NCBI RefSeq assembly: GCF_019264375.1
Contig: NZ_JAHVAI010000008.1
Span: forward strand, 95,181 to 159,180
Direction: 5' to 3'
Length of the DNA: 64,000 nt
From: Sedimentimonas flavescens
Lineage (GTDB): Bacteria > Pseudomonadota > Alphaproteobacteria > Rhodobacterales > Rhodobacteraceae
Part shown: positions 18,094 to 26,649 of the stretch, in pieces
Layout: the number at the start of each line of letters is the position of its first letter
Position numbering within the stretch: the stretch's first letter is position 1
Translations under genes and position numbers: made by a program
Notes under the pieces: model-generated
Databases searched by the model: none
Told to the model about the DNA's origin: nothing
The model's input: only the letters and a program-made list of their open reading frames with translations

Positions 18094-18885
18094 CCCTACA
18101 TCACCGTGAGGGCTTTCGCGCGGGGCGAGTTGTCCCTGTTTCGGCTTCGATTCTTCCCTGAATTGTGTCGGCGTCCTACCGGCCCATCGCCTGAATGCAC
18201 GGTCAAGGGCCGCTGGGCCGGAGAGACCTACCCGAAGGGCAATTTGCGCAACGGGTAGGTTCGTGTTCGACAAAAGGTCTTCGGTGACGCTCTGGCGCAC
18301 GTCGTCCTTCATCTGACTGTAGGAGGTGCCCTGTGCCCACAGGATTCGCTGGATGCGGCGTGGATGCACGCGGCAGATCAAGGCAAAGTCGTTCAATGTC
18401 AGATCCTGATAAGCTATGTTGTCCCTCAGAATGCCGCGAAGATAGGAAAGGGTCGCTTCGCTGGCGCCATCTGCGGCAAACTCCCCTCGTGACACCTTCA
18501 CTAAGTCCCAGTCCAGCGAGAATGGTGCCCAAAGCCAGTGCGTCGGAAATGAAATCCGCATTCCGTCGATCTGGGATGTGACGAGCGCCTGTTTCGGAAG
18601 AAGACCCGGCAGAAGCCCCTGGGTGGTCGGTACAGTGATCAGGATGTCTTTTGGGTTGAAGGTTTCTCCGAGCCCTTTCTTTATCAAAGTCACATAAAGT
18701 GCGACACCGACTGCATCCAACTGTGTCGACGGCGTAGTAACCTTGACGGTGCGGTGAATGTCGAAGTTTACAATGCCGGGTGTGATGAAAACGGAGTACC
18801 GCACGTTATCAACCTGCTTTGAGACTTCCACCACCAGCCGGGAAAGAAAATCTCCCAAGGTGAGAGTGACAGCAACCGCGCTCGC
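18094..18885 (-). pseudogene. AraC-family regulator remnant, truncated at both ends
   Basis: The frame encodes the middle domain (GDFLSRLVVEVSKQVDNVRY) and a complete C-terminal AraC DNA-binding domain (LICRVHPRRIQRILW, QIALRVGLSGPAALDRAFRR). Its C-terminus runs into the IS3 remnant at 18093. On the other side homology to the paralogue at 15599 stops near 18885, where an unrelated gene remnant on the plus strand begins. It may make a stable fragment, but regulation is doubtful. Confidence 0.65.
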
Positions 18886-18891
18886 TGGCCC

Positions 18892-19188
18892 GTGCATGAG
18901 CTGTGGCGGCTCTTCGAAGATACCATCGGCAATGACCTCAGCGTCTATTGCTCCAACATCCAGCCCTCGGACGTGATCTTTGCCAACCGCACCGCGAAGA
19001 TGCGGGAGCTGGATCGGCAGCTTCTGAGCCTCTTCGTCACCCGTGCGGCGATTTCCGATATACAGCCGGGCGAGTTCTATGCCTTCATGGACCAGCACAC
19101 CGACGCCCTGCGCCGGTATAGCGAAGAGCACCCGAAGACGCTGGAAGAGCGTTTGCAGAAGGCGGGCGGGAAGTATCGGTGGACTTAG
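18892..19188 (+). pseudogene. 3' remnant of an unrecognised gene
   Basis: An open frame of 98 residues (VHELWRLFEDTIGNDLSVYC near its start, ending KAGGKYRWT) has the composition of a real alphaproteobacterial protein and no Shine-Dalgarno. It begins where the AraC-like homology on the opposite strand ends, so it looks like the C-terminal piece of a larger gene joined at a recombination point. I do not recognise the family. Confidence 0.4.
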
Positions 19189-19239
19189 TGTATTGAGCAG
19201 GAAATGTCGGATGTCTGGTTCTCCCGTTCAGCCTGAACC

Positions 19240-20472
19240 CTAGAGATCAATGATTTCTGATTTCCGATTAATCCAATCACGCACCAACCATATCAACAGA
19301 AAGACAGCCGGAAGAAAAAACAACAAAGGCTTAGCCATATAGTCGGTGACAAACTTTGTTGGAAACCAAGTCGCACAAACGACTATGGTGATAGCAAGCC
19401 AGCCCCTATCCGGCAGCCTCCTCAGAATAGCAAGAGCAGCGTCAAACTTTAGAACCTTATTTTTCACCAAAGACAAAAGTGAAAAGGCAAGTAATGTCAC
19501 GTGAATCGCGAGAAAGCGCCCCCAATCGAACGCGACGAGCATCATTGCCGCGGTCATTGCCACACTGGCTCCAAAGCAAGCAAAAACAAATACTAACCGC
19601 CTAGTTGGCAAGTATCGCCATGGAGAAGTCGCAAGTAAGAAAATTGCGATAGGAAGAAAATACGCGATGCTTCCGAGAAGAATCTTTGTGCCGCCAGACC
19701 CAATCTCAAAAATGATCAGCTTCATGTTTTTGCGTGCGCTTCCAGAAAGAGCATCTATTGCACCGCAATCGCTTGCTGAATTCGAAAACAAGTAGAACGC
19801 TTTCTTGTACACCTCACAGGCGGCTAAAGCGTGCTCCTCTGAACCACGATATGTCAGAGCAAATGTCAGCGCCAAAGCCATGGCCACCAAAGCGGGTAGA
19901 AGCAGCAGAACCCGAGTTCGGCTGATTGATACACTCACGAGCGTAGCAAAAAAATATGGCGTCCATGCAACTAACCCTTCATGGACCAATATGATCACAG
20001 GAAGAAAATAAAGACCGATCACAATCGCTTTAAACCTTCTCGCATCATCACCATCAAGCTTGAAGATAACAAATGCATACAGCGCAAAAATTAGAATCTC
20101 CTTATGCCCTGCAAAATCTGACACCGCATAAGGCAACATGAACGCTGGCGAAAATATCAGGGGCCAAACCCACGGATTTCGTGACGTGGAAAGCGAAAAA
20201 ATGAAATAGCTGCGCCACCATATAAAAATCAAAGGTAGAAGAAATACAAAGGCCAATACGTTTATCGGCACACGTAAATGTTCTGCCAGAAAAATTAAAA
20301 TATCGCCACTTATACCCCTTCGGACAAACCCTCCGGATGAATTGATACCCCATTCGCTAAGTTGGTAACTATCTGGATCCAGAAGATGGATCGCAAAATT
20401 CATCACGAGCAAGACACCAACAATTTGAAGATAATACTTCAGGTAGGCTTCTTTGAAAAAACTACTTTCCAT
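19240..20472 (-). CDS. Polytopic membrane protein, low GC
   Basis: This 410-residue protein has about ten hydrophobic segments, short charged loops and no signal peptide. Its base composition is visibly more A/T-rich than its neighbours. The pattern (GGFVRRGISGD after the first membrane span, an HKE-containing loop, HEGL in the fourth loop) resembles EpsG/Wzy-like surface-polysaccharide membrane proteins, but no catalytic residue can be named. It lies alone between the two tRNA-derived repeats, so it is probably imported cargo of the older element. A role in glycan export or polymerisation is a guess. Confidence 0.6.
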   Translation of the reverse strand: MESSFFKEAYLKYYLQIVGVLLVMNFAIHLLDPDSYQLSEWGINSSGGFVRRGISGDILIFLAEHLRVPINVLAFVFLLPLIFIWWRSYFIFSLSTSRNPWVWPLIFSPAFMLPYAVSDFAGHKEILIFALYAFVIFKLDGDDARRFKAIVIGLYFLPVIILVHEGLVAWTPYFFATLVSVSISRTRVLLLLPALVAMALALTFALTYRGSEEHALAACEVYKKAFYLFSNSASDCGAIDALSGSARKNMKLIIFEIGSGGTKILLGSIAYFLPIAIFLLATSPWRYLPTRRLVFVFACFGASVAMTAAMMLVAFDWGRFLAIHVTLLAFSLLSLVKNKVLKFDAALAILRRLPDRGWLAITIVVCATWFPTKFVTDYMAKPLLFFLPAVFLLIWLVRDWINRKSEIIDL

Positions 20473-20782
20473 TACTCTCTAGCCCAAACAAACTTCGCCG
20501 CGCACCTGCGATCATCTAATTAGCCCAAATTATCAATAGGCACCTAAATCGCACAGCCAATCTACTCCTGCGAAATGAGCCCTCTAGAACACACCGCAGA
20601 AATGATTTTCTCCACACGGGTACTATACTGTTATTTCAACACCCAAACATAGAGACGGCGTCTCGATTGGTCCTTTCCGGACCAGTGAGCCTCACCTCCA
20701 CTCCGAATAGTTGCTTCTCCGCCACACCTCTTTTCCCGCCCCACTTGCTTCCAGAGTGCTTCCACGGGCTTAGGCATAACGC

Positions 20783-20802
20783 AAAACACCGCCCTTAGGC
20801 GG
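20783..20802 (-). terminator. Intrinsic terminator beyond second tRNA-derived repeat
   Basis: On the minus strand CCGCC-TAAG-GGCGG is followed by TGTTTTGC. It lies about 30 bp beyond the tRNA 3'-end copy at 20827, as expected for the original downstream flank of tRNA-fMet or that of the first element. Confidence 0.65.
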
Positions 20803-20826
20803 CGCGTAACGTGTTGCTCTCATTAC

Positions 20827-20847
20827 AAGATTTTGGTTGCGGGGGCT
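20827..20847 (-). repeat. att-like direct repeat copy 2 (tRNA-fMet 3' end)
   Basis: Identical over 21 bp to 17674-17694, with the 12-bp tRNA-fMet 3' end at 20834-20845. It separates the older 3.1-kb segment from the large island whose recombinases lie at 59.5-64 kb, and is the probable left attachment site of that island. After the repeat the sequence changes (TAGATACACTC) and does not follow a tRNA. Confidence 0.7.
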
Positions 20848-20884
20848 AGATACACTCAAGCACCTACAATTGTGCATGCCGTCT

Positions 20885-21140
20885 GATCGAGATCGATGAG
20901 AGTCCCTAGACCCAGCCGATCCGGCAGGTCAGGGCCGACAGACGCAAGGTCTATGGGGATCGCAAGCTGGCGGGCGATTTGCGCGATCAGGGCGAGCGTG
21001 TCTCAGAGAACCGTGTTGCACGGCTGGCGCCGCTGGCCAGGATAGCTGCGTACATCGGCTATAGGCGCCATCCCGGCCGATATTGCGGCAAGTCCGCCGT
21101 GGTGTCCGAGAACAGGCTGAAGCAGGATAAGGCCGATCTG
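20885..21140 (+). pseudogene. IS3-family OrfB fragment
   Basis: The plus strand encodes IRQVRADRRKVYGDRKLAGD and the following RDQGERVSENRVARLA-type helices of IS3 orfB. There is an in-frame stop near 20908 and the frame is lost after about 21140. No catalytic DDE core remains. It lies just inside the left end of the island. Confidence 0.7.
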
Positions 21141-21288
21141 GTTTCCGTTCGTGCTCTAATATTTAACGCGTTTGAGGCGCATCTTGCGGCACTTCGCTAG
21201 AATGAACCATTCGTGATCACGCGGCACAAACCGAGACATGCCCAGAACTCGATCCGCCAGTTCTGCTATAAGGATAAGTAAAGAGACG

Positions 21289-22251
21289 ATGCACGACATC
21301 ATTCCCGACATTCACGGCCAAGCGGACAAGTTGCGCCAACGCCTCAGCGCCCTCGGGTACCAGGAAAGGTCCCGTGTATGGAGACATCCCGACCCGGACC
21401 GGATCTGCGTTTTTCTCGGCGACTTTATAGATCGCGGCCCCAAGAATGGCGAAGTCATCGACATCGTACGCAGGATGCTGGACGCGGGAACGGCGCGGGC
21501 CATCATGGGCAATCACGAACTGAACGCCATCCACTATCATACGACCGATCCACGTACGGGCGACGGCGTCCGGCCACGCTCGACGAAGAACTCCCACCAG
21601 CACCAAAGCTTCCTGAACGAATTCCCCCTCGGCGGCGCAGGGACCCGAGACCTGATTGCTTGGATGAAATCGCTTCCGCTGTTCTTGGAGTTCGACACCT
21701 TTCGCGTGGTCCACGCCTGTTGGGACGAGGCACGGATCTCCGAACTCAGAGCGCACACCCCGAACGGCATCCTGAACGACGATCAGTTTATCGCCGCAGC
21801 AGACCCGACGACCCAGCTATTCGACCTCGTGGAAACGGCCACGAAGGGTCCCGAATATCCTCTCCCGGGGGGCTGGGGGTTTCATGACAAGGATGGGACC
21901 TGGCGAGACCAGGTCCGCATACGCTGGTGGGCCCAGAACGCAACGAGTTGGGCCGAGATCGCCGCCTCGGTACCCGACCTGTCTGACCTTCCCACAGCCC
22001 CTCCACCTAAGGACATTCTGGAACGGAGCTACCCGCAGGGCGCGAAGCCCGTATTCTTCGGGCACTACTGGTTGACCGGAGACCCCGAACTTCAGGCACC
22101 CAACGCGCTTTGCCTCGATTATTCGGCCGGGAAGACCGGGCCACTGGTGTCGTACCAAATGGATCCCGCTCAGGAGACCCTCTCGCTGCAGCACTTGAGC
22201 GGACACGAGAACGCGCAACCTCCTAAACAGGATCAAAAGGAGCGTCAGTAA
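21289..22251 (+). CDS. Calcineurin-like metallophosphoesterase
   Basis: This 320-residue phosphoesterase has the metal motifs in order: DIHG (residues 5-8), GDFIDRGP (about 44-51), GNHE (about 80-83) and a distal FFGHYW. It resembles the PrpE/ApaH-like branch that acts on phosphoproteins or dinucleotide polyphosphates. The ATG at 21289 is preferred because the first metal motif lies at the very N-terminus of this family; longer frames add unrelated residues. Its stop overlaps the next gene start (TAATG), so the two are coupled. It is the first intact cargo gene from the left end of the island; its substrate is unknown. Confidence 0.85.
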   Translation: MHDIIPDIHGQADKLRQRLSALGYQERSRVWRHPDPDRICVFLGDFIDRGPKNGEVIDIVRRMLDAGTARAIMGNHELNAIHYHTTDPRTGDGVRPRSTKNSHQHQSFLNEFPLGGAGTRDLIAWMKSLPLFLEFDTFRVVHACWDEARISELRAHTPNGILNDDQFIAAADPTTQLFDLVETATKGPEYPLPGGWGFHDKDGTWRDQVRIRWWAQNATSWAEIAASVPDLSDLPTAPPPKDILERSYPQGAKPVFFGHYWLTGDPELQAPNALCLDYSAGKTGPLVSYQMDPAQETLSLQHLSGHENAQPPKQDQKERQ

Positions 22252-22523
22252 TGTGCACTGAAGAGAAGAAAGCCCTGTCTCCCCACGTGGACCACATTCT
22301 GCTCTGGGATCGAGATCCGGTCGTCAGAACCAGCGACGATCGATGGTTCATCGAGGGCACCCACGGTTGGTTCCAAACGAAGATCACGCAGATCACATCA
22401 AGCATGAACCCTGGGTGGTTCTATAACGCGGACGACCCGGATGGCTGGAAGAAATTCTTGCCTTCCGAGGACGATGTCGCTGAAGTGGAGAGGCTAGTCT
22501 CGAGTGGCGGATCCGCCGCCTAG
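22251..22523 (+). CDS. Small hypothetical protein coupled to phosphoesterase
   Basis: This 90-residue acidic, aromatic-rich soluble protein (HILLWDRDPV, GTHGWFQ) has no recognised domain. Its ATG overlaps the phosphoesterase stop. It could be an inhibitor, partner or immunity factor of the phosphoesterase, judged only from coupling. Confidence 0.5.
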   Translation: MCTEEKKALSPHVDHILLWDRDPVVRTSDDRWFIEGTHGWFQTKITQITSSMNPGWFYNADDPDGWKKFLPSEDDVAEVERLVSSGGSAA

Positions 22524-22571
22524 CTGTTGATCTTGCGCCGCGAACCTTTTCCATTTCTTCCTTCGGTACCA

Positions 22572-23006
22572 ATGTTTCGATTTGTACACACGGCTGACCT
22601 GCACCTTGATGCCCCACTGAAAAGCCTTGCGCTGAAAGACGAAAACCTCTCGGACCTTGTCGGCAACGCGACCCGCCGAGCGCTCGAGCGTATCGTCGAT
22701 CTATGCCTTAAAGAGCAGGTCGACGCTCTGCTGATCGCGGGCGATCTCTATGACGGCGACATGCGCAGCATGAAAACTGCCGCCTTCCTCGTTAGCGAAA
22801 TGGAACGACTGAACGAGGCCGGCATCCGTGTGTTTATGATCCGCGGAAATCACGACGCCGAAAGTGTATTAACGCGCGAACTGGAACTCCCCCCGAACGT
22901 GCATGTCTTCACGGGCCACGGCGGAAGTGTCGAGATCTCCGAAAAGGCTGTCACAATCCATGGTGTGAGCTTCGCGAAACCCCATCCTAATAAACTTTGG
23001 ACCTAA
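22572..23006 (+). pseudogene. SbcD/Mre11-like exonuclease, C-terminally truncated
   Basis: The ATG at 22572 starts a clear DNA-repair exonuclease (YhaO/SbcD-like) N-terminus with metal motifs HTADLHLD (about residues 6-13), GDLYDG (about 57-62) and RGNHD (about 93-97). The protein stops after about 145 residues at SFAKPHPNKLWT, before the remaining histidine motifs and the capping domain; family members are about 400 residues. No SbcC-like partner follows. The break coincides with a change to A/T-rich sequence, so a deletion or insertion joined unrelated DNA. Confidence 0.75.
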
Positions 23007-23470
23007 ATCACTAGTGGTGACCTGCATTAATGACAGGAGCCACCACGCATATGATAAACTTATCGAAAATGTGCGCTCCTTTAACTTGTCGAAGCTTTGG
23101 GTGGCAAAGGAGTTCCTCGAGGACAACTGGCTTCTCGTCTTTAACGTTAGTGGATGGCGCCCGGACTTGATCCAAAAGAATAACCAGAAATACACCGCAA
23201 GTCCTAAGGGAACTGGACAACTATTATCGTGGAAACCTAGAGATCCAACCACTGAGCCTTCATGCTTCAATCATTTTATATCTTGCTTTGAGACCCGAAT
23301 GCTTTCCTTAAGATAGCATAAAAAATTCACAAGTTAGCCATCCAAATAGATCATTTGAGAAGTATAAAATGTGGAATCTCCCGTTAGGATCGGCACCAGG
23401 ATCTAGCTTCTGCGCTCAATACTGCGTTTCCGCGCAAATATACACCAGAAAACGTCGCCGCTAATCCACA
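23007..23470. other. A/T-rich intergenic stretch, no convincing gene
   Basis: It contains a 100-residue open frame (23014-23316) without ribosome site or recognisable motif, and an imperfect inverted repeat around GTGGT...ACCAC at 23013-23045 next to the broken SbcD-like gene. Composition is unlike the flanks. It may be debris from the event that truncated the exonuclease. Confidence 0.4.
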
Positions 23471-24964
23471 TTACCATTTTCTGGGCGACCCCACGCTTGC
23501 CCCATTCACCGACAGATCGCCATCTTCGGACAACTTTAGGTTCCACACTAGACCGCCATCCGCTTCCCATTTCGAGAAACCTCGCGCCATCATTAAAGCC
23601 ATCAGCAAATCGCTCATTTCCGGCGGCGCAGACCGTAAGGCATTCAGAACGTTATCAAGCCCCGTCATCCGAGCAGTTGCCTGCCCTTCGGCAGGCTCGC
23701 CAGTCTTAGCATCAACATATATATCGCCATCCAGCATTAAGTCGTATCCTTCGCCAGATATCCACGCCGGATGCACGCTCAACTTAAACGCTCCTTTCGG
23801 AAACGACGCTTCCATCCAGGTTTGGCGCGCCTGTCGCATCGTCCAACTGTCCAGAGCATAGAGAAGCCACATATTTGCGAACTTATCTGCATTAAAATCC
23901 GAGAAGGAGAACGTCACCTTTCCTGATCTTGGAGCAATGGCGGCCTGCCAATCTGCCAATATTTTTTTGGGCAACGACAGCCCTGCAACGCCTAAAGATG
24001 CGACTACCATTCCATCTGCAGTGGCCCCCCGGGAGTCGACCGATAGCTCCAGCCCATCCACATGATATTCTCCGACTTGTGCCACTGAAATCTTTGCGTT
24101 TTCCAATTCAGCACGAACTGAAATCTGGTCAAAAAACGGGATCGCCCTTTGAGCATTTTGAATAAACTTCGCACCGTCAGCCCCCTCCAATCCAGGGTAA
24201 ATTGCAAGACCCGCAGCGTCATTCATGAGCTCCCGGATCGCATCCCAGACTACCCCGGCCAGCGAAAAATCGATCTTCAGTGCTTCCACCCCCAAAGAAG
24301 ACTCTGTCGTTCGAGTGAGTGACGTAATCTCTAGGTTTATCGGCCTCTCTTCGGAAATGCTCTTATGGACTTGACCGAATTTTGCTTGACCAATCAGATC
24401 CAACGCATTTCCATTGAGTTCAGTATCTATCCAACCATCAAAACCCATGGTGCTTTCCGAGATAACGACCTTGACCCCAGGATCATTAGCAGAGTTTAAA
24501 CCTTGATCATATCTGATGACTGTCTTCCTCGTCATCGACGAAAACTCTAGGCGCACATCAGAGAAAAGCATCGTCGCTTCATCAAAATTTCCACTAAATT
24601 TTAAATCATAAATACTGAAACGGAACTCCATATTTCCGTATTGACTCGCGCTTGTCATTCTAAATTCTTGCGGTTCACCTTCGAAGCTCCACCGCCCCGT
24701 ACTCACCTCCTCGAGCTTGATATTGTAGGGTGTAATCGCAAGTGTGTGACCCAAAGTGTCGATCCAGGAACCGAGCGGCAGCTCCGCATCGATGGTAACC
24801 AAGTATTCCTTACCTGCCCCTGTGACGTCGATCGCAGAACCCACTGGACCTAATAATGTCCGCAAATGCGACTGGATCTGCGACGCATCTGCTGACGCGC
24901 CGCTGGGCAACATCAGCGCTAGCGCCAGTGTAACCGCTACACATGCGGATCCTTTGATTTCCAT
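23471..24964 (-). CDS. Secreted DUF2125-like protein
   Basis: This 497-residue protein starts at the ATG at 24964, which gives a clean Sec signal peptide (residues 1-25, VAVTLALALMLPSGASADA). The remainder is a repetitive beta-rich protein with long amphipathic strands, matching my memory of DUF2125 proteins common in Rhodobacterales (about 500 residues, periplasmic). A longer start would place charged residues before the signal and is rejected. Function is unknown; beta-rich envelope proteins of this kind may act in lipid or envelope traffic. It stands alone, and its A/T content is higher than most of the window. Confidence 0.65.
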   Translation of the reverse strand: MEIKGSACVAVTLALALMLPSGASADASQIQSHLRTLLGPVGSAIDVTGAGKEYLVTIDAELPLGSWIDTLGHTLAITPYNIKLEEVSTGRWSFEGEPQEFRMTSASQYGNMEFRFSIYDLKFSGNFDEATMLFSDVRLEFSSMTRKTVIRYDQGLNSANDPGVKVVISESTMGFDGWIDTELNGNALDLIGQAKFGQVHKSISEERPINLEITSLTRTTESSLGVEALKIDFSLAGVVWDAIRELMNDAAGLAIYPGLEGADGAKFIQNAQRAIPFFDQISVRAELENAKISVAQVGEYHVDGLELSVDSRGATADGMVVASLGVAGLSLPKKILADWQAAIAPRSGKVTFSFSDFNADKFANMWLLYALDSWTMRQARQTWMEASFPKGAFKLSVHPAWISGEGYDLMLDGDIYVDAKTGEPAEGQATARMTGLDNVLNALRSAPPEMSDLLMALMMARGFSKWEADGGLVWNLKLSEDGDLSVNGASVGSPRKW

Positions 24965-25148
24965 CGTATGCTCCACCACTAACACTGACTTCAAAGTTGC
25001 GTAGTGCAACCAGCAATCATCCCCCCATTCGATACTGAAAATTTTGCCTCAGTTAATGGCGAGCTGGATCGACGATGAATTCGTTCGGCCATGATGTCCA
25101 TACCTTGCAGATGGACGCAGATTACACGACCGCGGTTCTCCTAAGGGC

Positions 25149-25835
25149 TCAACACTCCATCTCCTCAAAGATGAAGGGAAGATCCCGCTCACGCACGATA
25201 CGCTGAGCATCTTCGACGGAGCCATTCATCTGAGCCCCTCGATAGTTGCTCCCAGGCTGATCGCCTTCGATGAGGTCTATATCGAGTTCGTCGAGAAGCT
25301 CCCCATCGACATCAAATGCGAAGAACTGGAAGGCGAAGCCCCGACCATCAATTGGACGCACGATGTCGTTGCCGTCTTCCTCCTCATAGCTGACCTCGTG
25401 CGTAAACCACTCGCGCAGTTCTTGGCGGAGTTTCGCGTCTTCCTCAGGGCTCAACGTCGACAGGAACTCGTAGACCTCATCAGTGTCGCAATCCTCGAGC
25501 CAGCGACTTTCATCGTCAAACTCCTGCGAGAACCCACAAATCCACTCTCGCAAAGCCTGGATGCGGTCGAGCAGATCCCAGTGCAGGTCCCCTTCGGCGA
25601 TTTCCTCGGGCTTCACGTCGTAGGCCGTGTAGCGATCCCCGGAGGGCTCGTAGTTCAGGAGCCAGAGCTCACCATCTGCCTTGACACCGAACCGGAGCGG
25701 CTCCCGCCGCAGAAGTTCAGACGCGGTCTCGAGGATCTCTGGCGCGGCTTCCGCAACCGATGGAACGAAAGCTAAGGGCAGAAGACCCGACGCGAGGATG
25801 GTTTTCACGAAGTCACGACGGCTGAAGCAGGTCAT
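25149..25835 (-). CDS. Tat-exported hypothetical protein
   Basis: The 228-residue protein begins with a twin-arginine signal (SRRDFVKTILASGLLPLAFV), implying folded export. The mature part is very acidic with several DE-rich segments (EEDGNDIVRPIDG, FAFDVDGELLDELDIDLIEGD) that could bind calcium, though no EF-hand is exact. It is downstream of the metK-linked 256-residue gene with a 40-bp gap and could be the last gene of that operon. I do not recognise the family. Confidence 0.6.
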   Translation of the reverse strand: MTCFSRRDFVKTILASGLLPLAFVPSVAEAAPEILETASELLRREPLRFGVKADGELWLLNYEPSGDRYTAYDVKPEEIAEGDLHWDLLDRIQALREWICGFSQEFDDESRWLEDCDTDEVYEFLSTLSPEEDAKLRQELREWFTHEVSYEEEDGNDIVRPIDGRGFAFQFFAFDVDGELLDELDIDLIEGDQPGSNYRGAQMNGSVEDAQRIVRERDLPFIFEEMEC

Positions 25836-25875
25836 GGGAATGATCCTTGTGATCTAAATGGATGGAAGCTGCAGA

Positions 25876-26646
25876 TCACTGCAGATGTGCTGGCTGAAGG
25901 CCGGTCCAGGCCACGTGGAGCGCATGCCCGCGCCAGAGCGGCCGTGCATCACCCGACGCCTGCTCAGACGCTCCCGGCTCGGCAGAAGACAGCCGCACTC
26001 CCACGAAATACCCTTGAGCGCCTTTCATGGCCGGGCTCTGAGCCATCTGCGCCAACACGGGCGGTCGGGCCGGAAACGGCTCCTGGTCCCGGCTCGCGCG
26101 CAGCACGATCCAGGAAGGGCCTGTGGGGCCTTCGAACCAGATCGCCGGCTCGATGTCCGGATCGACCTGGGCCGTTAACTTGGTCACACCATGCTCTGCG
26201 GCGAGTTGCATCTGCACGACCTGGCTCGCCATGCTGTGCAGTTCCCAATCTGTCATCTCTATCAGCGCATCGCTGACGAGTGCCGGCGGATCGACCGGCA
26301 GACCCGTATAGGCATCGACGAGCCCCCATCCCGGCAGGTCGGGGCGCCAGCCGTTGGCTCCGCGACGCATCGGCATCAGGCAGGCATGGCCCTGAGACCC
26401 CGTGGCGATGCGGTCGAGCAGCGAGCGATCCCCCGGCATGGTGAGCCGTCTGTCGACATCCTCGAGGCGGATGAAGAAGAGCTGGTTGCCGAGCCGGAAC
26501 GACAGATGTTCCAGGAAGGGCGGCGTCACCGTCCGCTTGAGCCAATAGGGGAACCCGGGCGGCAGGCGTGATGCGAGATGTTCGCCTGCGGCGGTGAAGC
26601 AGGCCACGAAGTCATCGCTCGGTTCATCAGGTCGAAAGGTAAACAT
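25876..26646 (-). CDS. Hypothetical protein co-transcribed with metK
   Basis: This 256-residue soluble protein starts 3 bp after the metK stop, so it is surely in the same operon. Conserved-looking blocks include ACLMPM, WRPDLPGWGLVDAYTG, ALIEMTDWELHSMA and AIWFEGPTGPSWIVLR. I cannot assign a fold or enzyme. The tight linkage with S-adenosylmethionine synthetase suggests a role using or sensing that cofactor, but this is inference only. Confidence 0.6.
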   Translation of the reverse strand: MFTFRPDEPSDDFVACFTAAGEHLASRLPPGFPYWLKRTVTPPFLEHLSFRLGNQLFFIRLEDVDRRLTMPGDRSLLDRIATGSQGHACLMPMRRGANGWRPDLPGWGLVDAYTGLPVDPPALVSDALIEMTDWELHSMASQVVQMQLAAEHGVTKLTAQVDPDIEPAIWFEGPTGPSWIVLRASRDQEPFPARPPVLAQMAQSPAMKGAQGYFVGVRLSSAEPGASEQASGDARPLWRGHALHVAWTGLQPAHLQ

Positions 26647-26649
26647 CGC

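Noticed and set aside
23014..23316. Open frame of 100 residues after the truncated SbcD-like gene
   Set aside because: No ribosome site, no recognisable motif, and it lies in atypical A/T-rich junction sequence.
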